Of a stretch of 64,000 nucleotides of DNA, positions 44,491-55,601 are shown one piece after another. Position 1 is the first letter of the stretch. Every line of letters begins with the position of its first letter. The notes under the pieces were generated by a model. It had not been told where the DNA came from, searched no databases, and saw only the letters and a list, made by a program, of their open reading frames with translations. Made by a program: the position numbers and the translations under genes. The DNA comes from Symbiodinium sp. CCMP2592 (taxonomy: Eukaryota; Sar; Dinophyceae; Suessiales; Symbiodiniaceae), in NCBI GenBank assembly GCA_905221615.1, contig CAJNDT010001291.1, positions 803,959-867,958 on the forward strand, in the 5' to 3' direction.

Positions 44491-46560
44491 CATGCTGCGC
44501 CAGGACGAAAGTTCGTCGCATCCGGTAGGTCTGCTAACACACACTTGCAAACCCCTTTTCCCCCATAGACTCCTTCACGAAGTCGCGATGTCAGGCAAGG
44601 ACGTCACTAATTCCTCCGTCGGAACAAAAAAACAGTGTATGTTTATTTTGGCATGGAAATTCCTCCGCTAGCCAGGCCACGTAAAATGCACTTCTTCGTA
44701 CTCCGAGTCCTCCGCCAAGCAAAGACATCTTAGTGCGACAAAACTTTCATCCTGCTGATGCTCACCCGCGACTAAAAGCGAGTAGGCACCCGTCCAAAAA
44801 CCCTCCTACGTGTGACACATGCTGGCCTGGCCGAATGCTGGCCTGGCCGAACTAGCGGTCTTGGAATGCATGCCCTCACCCGCGACTAAAAGCGAGTAGG
44901 CACCCGTCCAAAAAACCTCCTCCGTGTGACACATGCTGGCCTGGCCTGGCCGAACTAGCGGTCTTGGAATTCATGCTGCTCACCCGCGACTAAAAGCGAG
45001 TAGGCACCCGTCCAAAAACCCTCCTCCGTGTGACACATGCTGGCCTGGCCGAATGCTGGCCTGGCCGAACTAGCGGTCTTGGAATGCATGCCCTCACCCG
45101 CGACTAAAAGCGAGTAGGCACCCGTCCAAAAAAACCTCCTCCGTGTGACACATGCTGGCCTGGCCTGGCCGAACTAGCGGTCTTGGAATTCATGCTGCGC
45201 CAGGACGAAAGTTCGTCGCATCCGGTAGGTCTGCTAACACACACTTGCAAACCCCTTTTCCCCCATAGACTCCTTCACGAAGTCGCGATGTCAGGCAAGG
45301 ACGTCACTGATTCCTCCGTCGGAACAAAAAAACAGTGTATGTTTATTTTGGCATGGAAATTCCTCCGCTAGCCAGGCCACGTAAAATGCACTTCTTCGTA
45401 CTCCGAGTCCTCCGCCAAGCAAAGACATCTTAGTGCGACAAAACTTTCATCCTGCTGATGCTCACCCGCGACTAAAAACGAGAAGGCACCCGTCCAAAAA
45501 ACCCTCCTACGTGTGACACATGCTGGCCTGGCCGAATGCTGGCCTGGCCGAACTAGCGGTCTTGGAATGCATGCCCTCACCCACGACTAAAAGCGAGTAG
45601 GCACCCGTCCAAAAAAACCTCCTCCGTGTGACACATGCTGGCCTGGCCTGGCCGAGCTAGCGGTCTTGGAATTCATGCTGCGCCAGGACGAAAGTTCGTC
45701 GCATCCGGTAGGTCTGCTAACACACACTTGCAAACCCCTTTTCCCCCATAGACTCCTTCACGAAGTCGCGATGTCAGGCAAGGACGTCACTAATTCCTCC
45801 GTCGGAACAAAAAAACAGTGTATGTTTATTTTGGCATGGAAATTCCTCCGCTAGCCCGGCCACGTAAAATGCACTTCTTCGTACTCCGAGTCCTCCGCCA
45901 AGCAAAGACATCTTAGTGCGACAAAACTTTCATCCTGCTGATGCTCACCCGCGACTAAAAACGAGTAGGCACCCGTCCAAAAAACCCTCCTCACACATGC
46001 TGGCCGAACTAGCGGTCTTGGAATTCATGCTGCTCACGCGCGACTAAAAACGAGTAGGCACCCGTCCAAAAAACCTCCTCCGTGTGACACATGCTGGCCT
46101 GGCCAAACTAGCGGTCTTGGAATTCATGCTGCTCGCCCGCGACTAAAAACGAGTAGGCACCCGTCCAAAAAACCTCCTCCGTGTGACACATGCTGGCCTG
46201 GCCGAACTAGCGGTCTTGGAATTCATGCCTCGTCCAAAAACCTCCTCCGCGTGACACATGCTGGCCTGGCCAAACTAGCGGTCTTGGAATTCATGCTGCG
46301 CCAGGACGAAAGTTCGTCGCATCCGGTAGGTCTGCTAACACATACTTGCAAACCCCTTTCCCCCAAAGACTCCTTCACGAAGTCGCGATGTCAGGCAAGG
46401 ACGTCACTAATTCCTCCGTCGGAACAAAAAAACAGTGTATGTTTATTTTGGCATGGAAATTCCTCCGCTAGCCAGGCCACGTAAAATGCACTTCTTCGTA
46501 CTCCGAGTCCTCCGCCAAGCAAAGACATCTTAGTGCGACAAAACTTTCATCCTGCTGATG
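44491..46560 (-). repeat. array modules C, copies 3-6 (variant block)
   Basis: Copies at 44491, 45191, 45674 and 46292. Copies 3-5 have CCCCTTTTCCCCC (one extra T) and CACACTTGC variants. Between them the short units carry CTCACCCGCGAC, TAAAAGCGAG and a doubled GGCCTGGCCGAATGCTGGCC, so this block was amplified as a separate subfamily. Confidence 0.75.
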
Positions 46561-46985
46561 CTCACCCGCGACTAAAAGCGAGTAGGCACCCGTCCAAAAA
46601 CCCTCCTCCGTGTGACACATGCTGGCCTGGCCGAATGCTGGCCTGGCCGAACTAGCGGTCTTGGAATGCATGCCCTCACCCGCGACTAAAAGCGAGTAGG
46701 CACCCGTCCAAAAAACCTCCTCCGTGTGACACATGCTGGCCTGGCCGAACTAGCGGTCTTGGAATTATGATGCTCACCCGCGACAAAAAGCGGAGCTAGG
46801 CCCCGTTCCAAAAACCCTTCCTCAGTGTGACAATGCGGGCCCTGCCGCCCCAATGCTGGCCTGGCCAAACTAGCGGTCTTGGAATTCATGCTGCTCGCCC
46901 GCGACGAAAAACGAGTAGGCACCCGTCCAAAAAACTTCCTCCGTGTGACACATGCTGGCCTGGCCAAACTAGCGGTCTTGGAATT

Positions 46986-47250
46986 CATGCTGCGCCAGGA
47001 CGAAAGTTCGTCGCATCCGGTAGGTCTGCTAACACATACTCGCAAACCCCTTTCCCCCATAGACTCCTTCACGAAGTCGCGATGTTTGGCAAGGACGTCA
47101 CTAATTCCTCCGTCGGAACAAAAAAACAGTGTATGTTTATTTTGGCATGGAAATTCCTCCGCTAGCCAGGCCACGTAAAATGCACTTCTTCGTACTCCGA
47201 GTCCTCCGCCAAGCAAAGGCATCTTAGTGCGACAAAACTTTCATCCTGCT
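46986..47250 (-). repeat. array module C, copy 7 (open)
   Basis: The minus frame is open across this copy and the next units (46686-47222, 178 codons); K replaces E in PCQNKHTLFF. Confidence 0.75.
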
Positions 47251-48261
47251 GATGCTCGCCCGCGACTAAAAACGAGTAGGCACCCGTCCAAAAAACCTCC
47301 TCCGTGTGACACATGCTGGCCTGGCCGAACTAGCGGTCTTGGAATTCATGCCCCGTCCAAAAAACCTCCTCCGCATGACACATGCTGGCCTGGCCAAACT
47401 AGCGGTCTTGGAATTCATGCTGCTCACCCGCGACTGTGACTAAAAACAAATAGGCACCCGTCCAAAAAACCTCCTCCGTGTGACACATGCTGGCCTGGCC
47501 GAACTAGCGGTCTTGGAATTCATGCCCCGTCCAAAAACCCTCCTCCACGTGACACATGCTGGCCTGGCCAAACTAGCGGTCTTGGAATTCATGCTGCTCG
47601 CCCGCGACTAAAAACGAGTAGGCACCCGTCCAAAAAACCTCCTCCGTGTGACACATGCTGGCCTGGCCGAACTAGCGGTCTTGGAATTCATGCCCCGTCC
47701 AAAAAACCTCCTCCGCATGACACATGCTGGCCTGGCCAAACTAGCGGTCTTGGAATTCATGCTGCTCACCCGCGACTAAAAACAAATAGGCACCCGTCCA
47801 AAAAACCTCCTCCGTGTGACACATGCTGGCCTGGCCGAACTAGCGGTCTTGGAATTCATGCCCCGTCCAAAAACCCTCCTCCGCGTGACACATGCTGGCC
47901 TGGCCAAACTAGCGGTCTTGGAATTCATGCTGCTCGCCCGCGACTAAAAACGAGTAGGCACCCGTCCAAAAAACCTCCTCCGTGTGACACATGCTGGCCT
48001 GGCCGAACTAGCGGTCTTGGAATTCATGCCCCGTCCAAAAAACCTCCTCCGCATGACACATGCTGGCCTGGCCAAACTAGCGGTCTTGGAATTCATGCTG
48101 CTCACCCGCGACTAAAAACAAATAGGCACCCGTCCAAAAAACCTCCTCCGTGTGACACATGCTGGCCTGGCCGAACTAGCGGTCTTGGAATTCATGCCCC
48201 GTCCAAAAACCCTCCTCCGCGTGACACATGCTGGCCTGGCCAAACTAGCGGTCTCGGAATT

Positions 48262-48522
48262 CATGCTGCGCCAGGACGAAAGTTCGTCGCATCCGGTAGG
48301 TCTGCTAACACATACTCGCAAACCCCTTTCCCCCATAGACTCCTTCACGAAGTCGCGATGTTTGGCAAGGACGTCACTAATTCCTCCGTCGGAACAAAAA
48401 AACAGTGTATGTGCATTTTGGCATGGAAATTCCTCCGCTAGCCAGGCCACGTCAAATGCACTTCTTCGTACTCCGAGTCCTCCGCCAAGCAAACATCTTA
48501 GTGCGACAAAACTTTCATCCTG
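48262..48522 (-). repeat. array module C, copy 8, last of the array
   Basis: Minus frame open (48112-48492), with A at the variable PCQNAHTLFF site and D in SAFDVAWL. The module runs directly into a CTA/CTG microsatellite. Confidence 0.75.
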
Positions 48523-48526
48523 CTGA

Positions 48527-48640
48527 TGTACTACTACTACTACGACTGCTGCTGCTACTACTACAACTACTACTGCTACCAGTTGGTACTGCTACTGCTA
48601 CGACGACGACTACTACTACTGCTACTGCTACTGTGGATGG
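48527..48640. repeat. (CTA)n/(CTG)n microsatellite
   Basis: Mixed CTA, CTG and CGA trinucleotides at the right edge of the array. Confidence 0.93.
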
Positions 48641-50119
48641 AGGATATCTTGCCCGCTGTGAAGATACGTCAACTAGCTTCACCCGCGTTATGAACGCGGA
48701 GCTTTGCAAAATCGTTTCACTGACACAAATCTTGCACCGCCCAATTGAAATCCGTCGTCCATGTCAAAAAGGAAGCACGGGGTCATTGCTTGGAGGCGTA
48801 CCCGAATCAGAATGTAGGTTTGAAAAGCTTCCTTCATCCACCGAATCGAGTGATGACATCTCCAAAGAGTTGACATGCGAGAGCTTTTCCGAGAGTCGAA
48901 GCTACAGGACATATTTTTGGGTTTGAGTGGGGGGTCATCTTGGTCACCACTCGTACCAGTAGCACTTGCACCCGTCGTACCATATGTGCCACTTGCAAGC
49001 CTTCCCAGGCACCACCAAAATTGCCAAAGTGTGGCTTGTTTTGCTCAGTTCGCCGGATTTCAATTGTTTTGTGCAGGCACATTTTGTGGGTTTGCTGAAT
49101 CCACAAATGGAATTGTCGTGGTTTGAGCGCGCCCTGCAGGTTTTGGCGACCAGCAGGAAAGCATCAGGACACTGCCAGATCTGCCAGAATGTTGTTTCTC
49201 CATTAACGGTAGGGCTGGCCTAAACCCTAAACTGATGCGTGTGCCGACCACGCGTAGCCCTAAGCCCTAAACCCTAAACCTCTCTGTCATATCGTGGGCA
49301 AATTCGATTTCTTCGTGCGCAATGCCGATGTCTCCTTGGGCAACGGCGATTTTTCGCCGGGCTTGTTTTGAGCCTCCCCAATAAGCAGAGCATACTCTTA
49401 CTGTCCCACGCCCCACTAAGCGAAACACTTCTATCAATACAAAGTTTAAGATTTAACCCGCAGGGTTCAGGATTTAGGCTTTAGGGTCCGGGGAGTTAAG
49501 CCCGAAGCGCAGGGGTTCGAGAGTAAAATTGTTCCTACTGTTATGGGAATCTTGTGAGTGGGTGGGATGATTTCCGATTCCAAAATAAAAGATCGAGCTC
49601 GACTAGAAACTGCTCGAACTGGAGCTGCTGAACCCTAAACACTAAACCAATGCATGCCGGGCGCGCCCCTAAACCCTGAAATCCTAAAACTCGAGCTCTA
49701 AGCCGCGCACTTTCCTAGGTGGGCGGCACTTAAGCCCTTCAACCTCCATTGAACTGACCGACCCAAAATACCAGCCATGGTAGCAACCACGTTCTCCTCG
49801 AAACCAGTGCTGGTCCCTTTAATGTGATTACCCGGATTTTGGGTCCCTGCCTGCCAGGCCTTGTGTGTCGGAACCGTCGTTTTCGCGGTTTTGGCATGAG
49901 TTTTGGCCTTCTATACTCAGGCGATCCACTCGACGCAGCCTTGTTGCAAGATACATGCCATCGCACGGCAAACCCGAAACCTTACCCCTTAAACCCTAAA
50001 CCGATGCGCGGGCCGGGCGTGCGCTTAACCATTTTGCGGAGCTCCTCCTCCTCCTCCTCCTCCTCCTCCAACTACCACTACTACTACTACTACCACTACC
50101 ACTACCACTACCACTACCA

Positions 50120-50179
<60 letters not shown>

Positions 50180-50622
50180 GTGCTACTACTGCTCTAGGAC
50201 CAGAAGCGTCACCAGAACAGCTAGCGCTACCAACAACAACCCATGCAAGGAGCAGAAAGCCGAAATCCAATCGTAGTGTAATCGTAGTCTTCGTTTCCAA
50301 TCCCGGCCTGGAGGACGGAGCCCCGGCGGGGCACCCAGCCACGGGCCTCTCCCAGGCGCCTCCAGGCGAGGAGACCGGCGTCCAGAGCCTCTGTGAGAAG
50401 GGGGCTAAGGTCTACTTTTGGGGCTTTGGAGCTGCGATTCTGGATCGTATTAGGAACGGAACGGGGAGGGTGACATGGAAGTTAAGATGCTGAACGTATG
50501 AGCATCATTTGCCGATGCAATCACTGGACTAGACATGTCCCATATTATGTGTCCTACAGACGGACGAAAGTTAAAGCTAGCAATCTTGTGTCCACTTGAA
50601 CTGGCCTCACCCTCCGCCCGGA
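48641..50622. other. unresolved, possibly genic sequence
   Basis: Plus 48641-48926 is open and protein-like near its end (PSSTESSDDISKELTCESF), but the opposite strand is also open (DMDDGFQLGGARFVSVKRF). Plus 48966-49223 and 49824-49980 are similarly ambiguous. Short heptamer repeats recur at 49220-49280, 49625-49700 and 49985-50005. No reliable splice pair found. Confidence 0.4.
50041..50180. repeat. (CTC)n then (CTA)n microsatellite
   Basis: Nine CTC units followed by CTACCA and CTA units. Confidence 0.95.
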
Positions 50623-51131
50623 ATGGCGGAGTCACCAAAGGCCTTTTCGCAATTCGATTCTGGTAAGCATTTCGGTCCGGCCCACGGTTGGGCAGCTCCG
50701 TGATTTCCGAGAGCTGCGAGAATGTTCGTTTCGCATCTTTTCGCGAGAACGAACATGATACGAGTGCTTCCGGCAAATCGGACTCGCGTGACATGCAGGC
50801 CCCACGCCTGGACCAAAGAGGAGCCAAGCAAATGCAAAAGCGCAGACCCATGGCCTCAGCTGTGTGGTATGAAGCACAGGGGTGCGGCGTGCCAACTATC
50901 GTCAACCTTGGCAGCAGACGCCGGGGTTCAGCTTGTGTTCATCCAGAGATGATCTCAATTCTTGTCGAAACCTTTGCACAGATGGCATCGAATTTGCTTG
51001 TCGGTCGCACAGTCGTCACAATCGTTGACTGCGAGAGTGTTCTGGACGACATGGTGGGTTCCAGCCTCTCTTCGAAAGAAGCCTGTGCAACACCCTCCAT
51101 ACGCTTCTTGAAGGCAACCTTGTCGAGATGA
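50623..51131 (+). CDS. candidate two-exon gene, unknown product
   Basis: Exon 1 (50623-50662) encodes MAESPKAFSQFDS and ends at donor GTAAGC. An acceptor GGTTCAG at 50931 joins in phase to exon 2 from 50932 (CVHPEMISILVETFAQMASN, then LLVGRTVVTIVDCESVLDDM). The product would be 79 residues if exon 2 runs to the TGA at 51129-51131; a donor GTGGGT after residue M at 51053 would continue the gene instead. An alternative chain uses an exon at 50799-50866 (PTPGPKRSQANAKAQTHGL). Downstream frames 51142-51336 (ETEKVDRSYALLCHMVKQSF) and 51440-51634 (GVVSLLIRHTLRSD) look coding and may be further exons. The minus strand is also open, so confidence is limited. Confidence 0.35.
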
Positions 51132-51692
51132 AGGGCTGTCATTGGATGTCACTGGGCTCCATGTTTGCAGCCCACTCAGGGCCCCGCCAAAGCGGCGTGA
51201 AATACTTTCACTACCTGCTCGTGGCCGGACAGGCTCCCCGCCAGGTGAAACAGAGAAAGTCGACCGAAGCTATGCACTGCTGTGTCACATGGTCAAGCAG
51301 AGCTTTGACAAGCAAGGATTTGACGGCATGCTTTGATCCAGCGCAACGCATTCCAGACAGCAGAGTATTGAAGGATTAACAACGCAAAGGCGTGGTCTGA
51401 TGTTCCAGTGCCACGTTCAGTGCATGCCTGAAGATCACGATGCTCTCGTGTGAGGAGGCGGATGCGTCCGACAGTCAGCACCACGGAGTAGTATCGCTCC
51501 TCATACGACACACGTTGCGGAGTGACACAGCCGGCCGCGGCTATGTCCGAGAAAAACCGCTTGGCGACTTCTGCGGGCTAGGCAATCGAGGCTCCTCTCT
51601 GCCTTGGCGAGAGTGGACGATCAGTCCCGGCTGATGCCTTGTAAGAGACAGGCCGAGTTGAGATGAAACTAGCACAGATTATGACTATACAA

Positions 51693-52449
51693 TCAGCTCA
51701 GAAATTGTGAACTTAAGCCATCCGCGGAAGACCGTTCTTGAGTCTGCACAAAGCTGCAAGTGAGGCCTGAAGACTCAGGATGAAATATCAAGGAGGCACG
51801 CACGCATTCTTGCTTTTCAGGAAAAGTGCCTTCTTGGAGCTTTTGGATGGCTTCTGATGCTTCTTTCTTGCCTGAATATGCACTTCGCATTACCTGGCGG
51901 CTGCTTTTTTCGAATGCTGGCCTTCCGCACGTCCTGCTTACACAGTGTCCTGGCGCGAGCTCATTATGCACTGGACTTGGCACGTACACGCCCTCGTTTG
52001 CAGCCACAGAATTTTTATTCTGTAGAGCAAACCTCTCGCTGTTTGTCGCTGACCTCGGAAGAGGCGATCTGCACGATACCACAGAGCGAGACAACCTTGG
52101 TCACTCGCATGCGTCTTTTATTGGATTTTACCGAATGCCGCTGTCCAGTCTTGCATGCCAGCAGCATCCAGCGCTCGAAGTCATAGCGTTGAGCTTCTGT
52201 GAATCGCGTTTCCAGCACGGTGCGGCGCACCTGGTGATTCAAGCCTCGCAGTTCCAGCTCATGCATTTCATGCAATGCCAATGTGTGGCTATGACACGTG
52301 ACAGGACAAATCTCGGCATGGCGATGTAAGTTTGACTCGGACTGCTCAGCCCTCCAACATACAGTGTGCTTCCAAGGACGTGACGCTGCAACAGCCTGTG
52401 TAAGCCTGCCAGGTTTCTGCACCGAAACGGCCATCTTGCAAGACTGCAA
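51693..52449 (-). CDS. spliced gene, 3' part, unknown product
   Basis: Exon A (52449 to 52033; upstream limit uncertain, ATG at 52447-52449 is the first in frame) contains ALHEMHELELRGLNHQVRRT, TRFTEAQRYDFERWMLLACK and KRRMRVTKVVSLCGIVQIAS. It ends at donor GTTTGC. A 139-base GT-AG intron (51894-52032) leads in phase 0 to exon B (51893-51693): VMRSAYSGKKEASEAIQKLQ, EGTFPEKQECVRASLIFHPE and a TGA. Basic and glutamate-rich composition supports this strand, although the plus strand is open too (51826-52329, with an acceptor before 51824 and a GTAAGT at 52327). I recognise no family. The gene points away from 53966, with the CA-rich tract between them. Confidence 0.45.
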
Positions 52450-52739
52450 GAGTCATGCGACGCGGGCCTTTCAGGAGGGCACCAATGCGGTGACCTGAGG
52501 ACATGCTGAATTGCCAATAGAAGCTCTCACAGCACCTTTTTAACATACACACCCACCCACACGCTTCGCTTCGCTTCTCGGGGAAAAGGTCCACTAGGTG
52601 GACCCGCCCCTAGGCGCCCCCCTCCCCGACCCACACACTCTCCCTCGCTCTTTTTTGTCCCAAGGGCTAGGGGCAAAGGGACCATCCCATGCGCATTCAC
52701 GTTTTGTGCGCGTCTTGTGGTCCGGCGGTGCCACACAAA

Positions 52740-53445
52740 TACATGCGAACGCGCACAGACAGACAGACACGCACACACGCACGCACGTGCGCATGCACGC
52801 ACGTACGCATGCACGCACACGCACACGCACACGCACGCACACGCACACGCACACGCACACGCACACGATCGCACACGCACACGCACACGCACACGCGCAC
52901 ACGCCCACACGCACACACGCACACGCGCACACGCGCACACGCGCACACGCGCACACGCGCGCACGCGCACACGCGCGCATGCGCACACGCGCACACGCGC
53001 ACACGCGCGCACGCGCGCATGCGCGCACGCCCACCCGCGCCACCCACGAACCCCCCCGCCACCCGCACCCCGCCCCCATACCCCCATCACACCCCACCCA
53101 CCCCCACAACCCCAACAACCCCCACACACCCCCACACACCCCCACACCCCACACCCACACCACCCACACACACCCCACACAACCCACCACAACACACACA
53201 CCCACACCCCCCACACCACACCACACACCACACACACACCACACACACACCACACACACACACACACACACCACACACACACCCACACACACACACACAC
53301 ACCACACACACCACACACACACACCACACACACCCACACACACCCACACACCCACACACACACCACACACACCCACACACCACCCACACACACCCACACA
53401 CACCCACACACCACACACCCACACACCACACACACACACACACAA

Positions 53446-53488
<43 letters not shown>

Positions 53489-53490
53489 AC
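52740..53490. repeat. (CACACG)n and (CA)n-rich tract
   Basis: Starts as CACG/CGCACA units with many potential Z-DNA CG/CA alternations, becomes CACCCACAC, and ends as nearly pure CA. Five long frames over it are low-complexity shadows. A pyrimidine tract and CGCAG acceptor-like site follow at 53509-53535. Confidence 0.97.
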
Positions 53491-53535
53491 TTGCTTATGC
53501 CCGCATTCTCTCTCTCGCTCGCCCTTTTTCCGCAG

Positions 53536-53965
53536 GCCTAAGAGACGGGGAGGGACCCCGTGTCGCCTGCTTTGAATGATAACTTCGATGCGAGAATGGT
53601 TGACCTTGTTTTTGTATGTTTCTATTTGGGGCTTCTTGATTTCTCGAATGGTTCTGGTATGTTCTGGTGCTAAATTTCACGAGTCAGCCGGGTTTGACAG
53701 AAACATACAGAAACAAATTATAACTTTCTGGGATCCCCAAGCAAGACTCACGGGTCTGGTCGCATTTTGGATAGGTGGGGCAAGTGATTTTGTGTCCGCA
53801 TGTTCGTTTGTCTTTGACATCAGGTTTGAGCGGCAATCATGAAGTCGACAAGAAAAGCCTGAACGGGGTGTTAATGACATGAGCGCGCATCAGTAGGTGT
53901 CCGTATTGAAGTATTGAAAGCTTCAAACTCTGTGAACACGTTTAGCCTTGTCCGGGTACACCAAC
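53536..53965. other. unique sequence, possible terminal exon
   Basis: After the CGCAG at 53531-53535 a short frame LRDGEGPRVACFE ends at a TGA (53577-53579), so the CA tract could lie in an intron. Plus frame 53576-53842 is open without further support. The rest is 5' flank of the next gene. Confidence 0.25.
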
Positions 53966-54933
53966 ATGAAAAAGGCAGTTCTTTTGTTGTCATTCTGCTA
54001 TTCAGTGAAGTGGGTGATCACCAGATGCAGCCTCTGCGAGTGTGATGAGGAGCAGAAAGAACGGCAGGAGCGGGAGCAGCAACAGCACAAGTCGTCACAG
54101 GTACCTAAGGTAGCCGGATGGTAGGAGCAGCTGTTCATTCGAAAAGATTTCTGCGGCCTTATTTGATTCGCGCCCCCGTGTTGAACTGCTCAGCCGGTTG
54201 TGGCAGCGGCCCCCCGGTTACCGACATTGCAAATATGGTTCGTGCTGTCCATATCATCATATCCATGTCATTTCTATGCTTATACTCATGACGAGCCTCA
54301 AGGTGGGTCCCTGAAGCGAAATGGGCCGCAGCTTCTCAGCTTCGAACGAGTGCCGTGCTGGCTTAAGCGGTCTCATCTGACTAACGGCAAATTAACGATT
54401 GCGGTCTACGAGGCATTGCTTGTCAACAACACATTTTGTGGTTTTGTTCTTGATCCGCAAAACGCGTAAGTCGCGCAACAACTATTTTAGCAACCGCACG
54501 TGTTAAAAACATACCGGTATTCAACACAACAGTGGCAACTAGTTGCAGCAACGAAGTCCCCATTCCGATCCATTTCGTGCTGGAGCCAGTGGAGGTGGCC
54601 TTGTTGGGATCACTATGTAAGGCTCTATCGGTGGCCGGGCGGCTGCAGCTTCTATGGCCGATCCTGCCTGTGGCGCCACCAGTCTCGATGCCCTGAGAAA
54701 CAGCGAAAAAGGCTTTGGCAGACTACCCCAAGAAGTTGTACAGTTATACTCTTACTGACTGAGCTCCCCATATAAGGCCCGACCCGTCAAATTTCGCAGG
54801 TTTTGGGGGCTGTGCCTTCGAAATGCTCGAAGTGCCTGAAGCACCCTACAAGTTTGCGAGGCCCCTCAAGCTCGTCCGTCTGGGGGGGGATACTGGACCG
54901 CAGCCCACACTTGCAAACACAATGCCCGACTGA
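53966..54933 (+). CDS. four-exon gene, 202-residue protein with possible signal peptide
   Basis: Exons 53966-54100, 54194-54465, 54549-54616 and 54800-54933 join with matching phases (0, 2, 1) through GT-AG introns of 93, 83 and 183 bases. Donors are GTACCT, GTAAGT and GTAAGG; acceptors end CTCAG, TGCAG and CGCAG. The N-terminus MKKAVLLLSFCYSVKWVITR looks like a signal peptide or anchor and is followed by a Glu/Gln-rich stretch. A second hydrophobic patch (TLQIWFVLSISSYPCHFY) follows. The C-terminal half (GKLTIAVYEALLVNNTFCGF, EVPIPIHFVLEPVEVALLG, CAFEMLEVPEAPYKFARPLK) reads like a beta-rich domain; C2 or lectin folds are possible but unproven. The start is the first ATG after an AG at 53944. 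The order and phases are the main evidence. Confidence 0.6.
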
Positions 54934-54983
54934 GCGGCTTGGAAAAGCTTTGTCTGGGGATTGACGCACACCTTGTCGACCGC

Positions 54984-55601
54984 ATGCAGTTTTTCACCCT
55001 TAGCTTTGCAGTGTGTTTGCTTTGAAGCTGCCCCTTCTGCGGGAGTTCCCACTACGGGGTCCGCAGGCTGTGTGATGCACAGTTTACTTTCTTTCTTTCT
55101 TTTGCCAGGCTTGAGGGCGCACCCTCGTGGGGTACGCCTGTCTGTTGGCGGGACACCAGGAAGTTTCCACAGAAAGCGCTCCGACAAACTTCAGGCATTG
55201 TGGCGAAAACCGCATGTGTGAACTCACAGCAGCGAGGAATGTGTATCTTGTTTTCTCTTTCTTTCCCCATTGCTGTGGTAGCCTCTTGTGTTTTGTCTCT
55301 CTCTCGCTCTCTCCTCATGCCGCTTGAGCTGGGCCGGCCGACCCTTGTCAGCAGGGCATTTCTGGCAGATCCTGACAGTAGTTGTGCAAGCCTTGGCGCA
55401 AGGACAAAATGTCTCCTGCGGTCCTTGTGGGAGCCGTGGTGGCGTCTGGTCGCAGCAGCCCCGCTGAGATCTGCTCGGATCCTAACATCCATGCTCCACA
55501 CAACAAAAAATGCAACACACCAACTATCGCACAATGCCGCCTTCACACGTGGCCTCATGGCCGCCATGAAGCTCCACGCTCCTGTCAGGCATCAAACTTG
55601 A
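54984..55601 (+). CDS. candidate three-exon gene, 135 residues, unknown product
   Basis: Exon 2 (55109-55240) follows a strong pyrimidine tract ending TTTTGCCAG and reads LEGAPSWGTPVCWRDTRKFP, then QKALRQTSGIVAKTACVNSQ. A pyrimidine-rich GT-AG intron (55241-55354) leads in phase to exon 3 (55355-55601): AFLADPDSSCASLGARTKCL, LRSLWEPWWRLVAAAPLRSA and a TGA. A short first exon at 54984-55012 (MQFFTLSFA) keeps phase but is the weakest part; the true 5' exon may instead belong to the preceding gene 50 bases upstream. The stop overlaps that of the convergent minus gene. The opposite strand has one long competing frame (55052-55567). Confidence 0.4.

Larger units (their letters stand above)
41636..48522. 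repeat. higher-order tandem array of 69- and 99-bp units
   Basis: Two unit types start at CATG. The 69-bp unit is CATGCCCCGTCCAAAAAACC through GGTCTTGGAATT. The 99-bp unit has the same body but a longer head (CATGCTGCTCGCCCGCGAC, ACGAGTAGGCACCCGTCC). In the best part (42453-43254) they repeat as 99+69+99 = 267 bp, with boundaries at 42453, 42720, 42987 and 43254. Unit lengths are codon multiples (23 and 33), so both strands stay open: plus reads KKPPPCDTCWPG, minus reads MNSKT, SLARPACVTRRRFFGR. The 99-bp unit alternates between GACGAAAAAC (open on minus) and GACTAAAAAC (TAG on minus). Eight larger modules are inserted (next entries). It could be a coding minisatellite, a decayed gene family or a satellite; sequence alone does not decide. 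Confidence 0.95.

Noticed and set aside
41636-48522. CRISPR-like array
   Set aside because: Repeats are directly adjacent units of 69/99 bp without unique spacers, the host is eukaryotic and no cas genes are present.
48770-48850. HAD-phosphatase motif suggested by minus-strand FLFDMDDG
   Set aside because: The catalytic DxDGT pattern is not completed and the plus strand is equally open.
52527-53579. Six long frames (up to 325 codons) over the CA tract
   Set aside because: Composition is only the translation of CA/CG repeats (Thr/His or Val/Cys).
54648-54758. Alternative last exon LDALRNSEKGFGRLPQEVVQ for the 53966 gene
   Set aside because: It joins exon 2 in phase, but its acceptor lacks a pyrimidine tract and the four-exon model uses better sites. 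It could be an alternative 3' exon.
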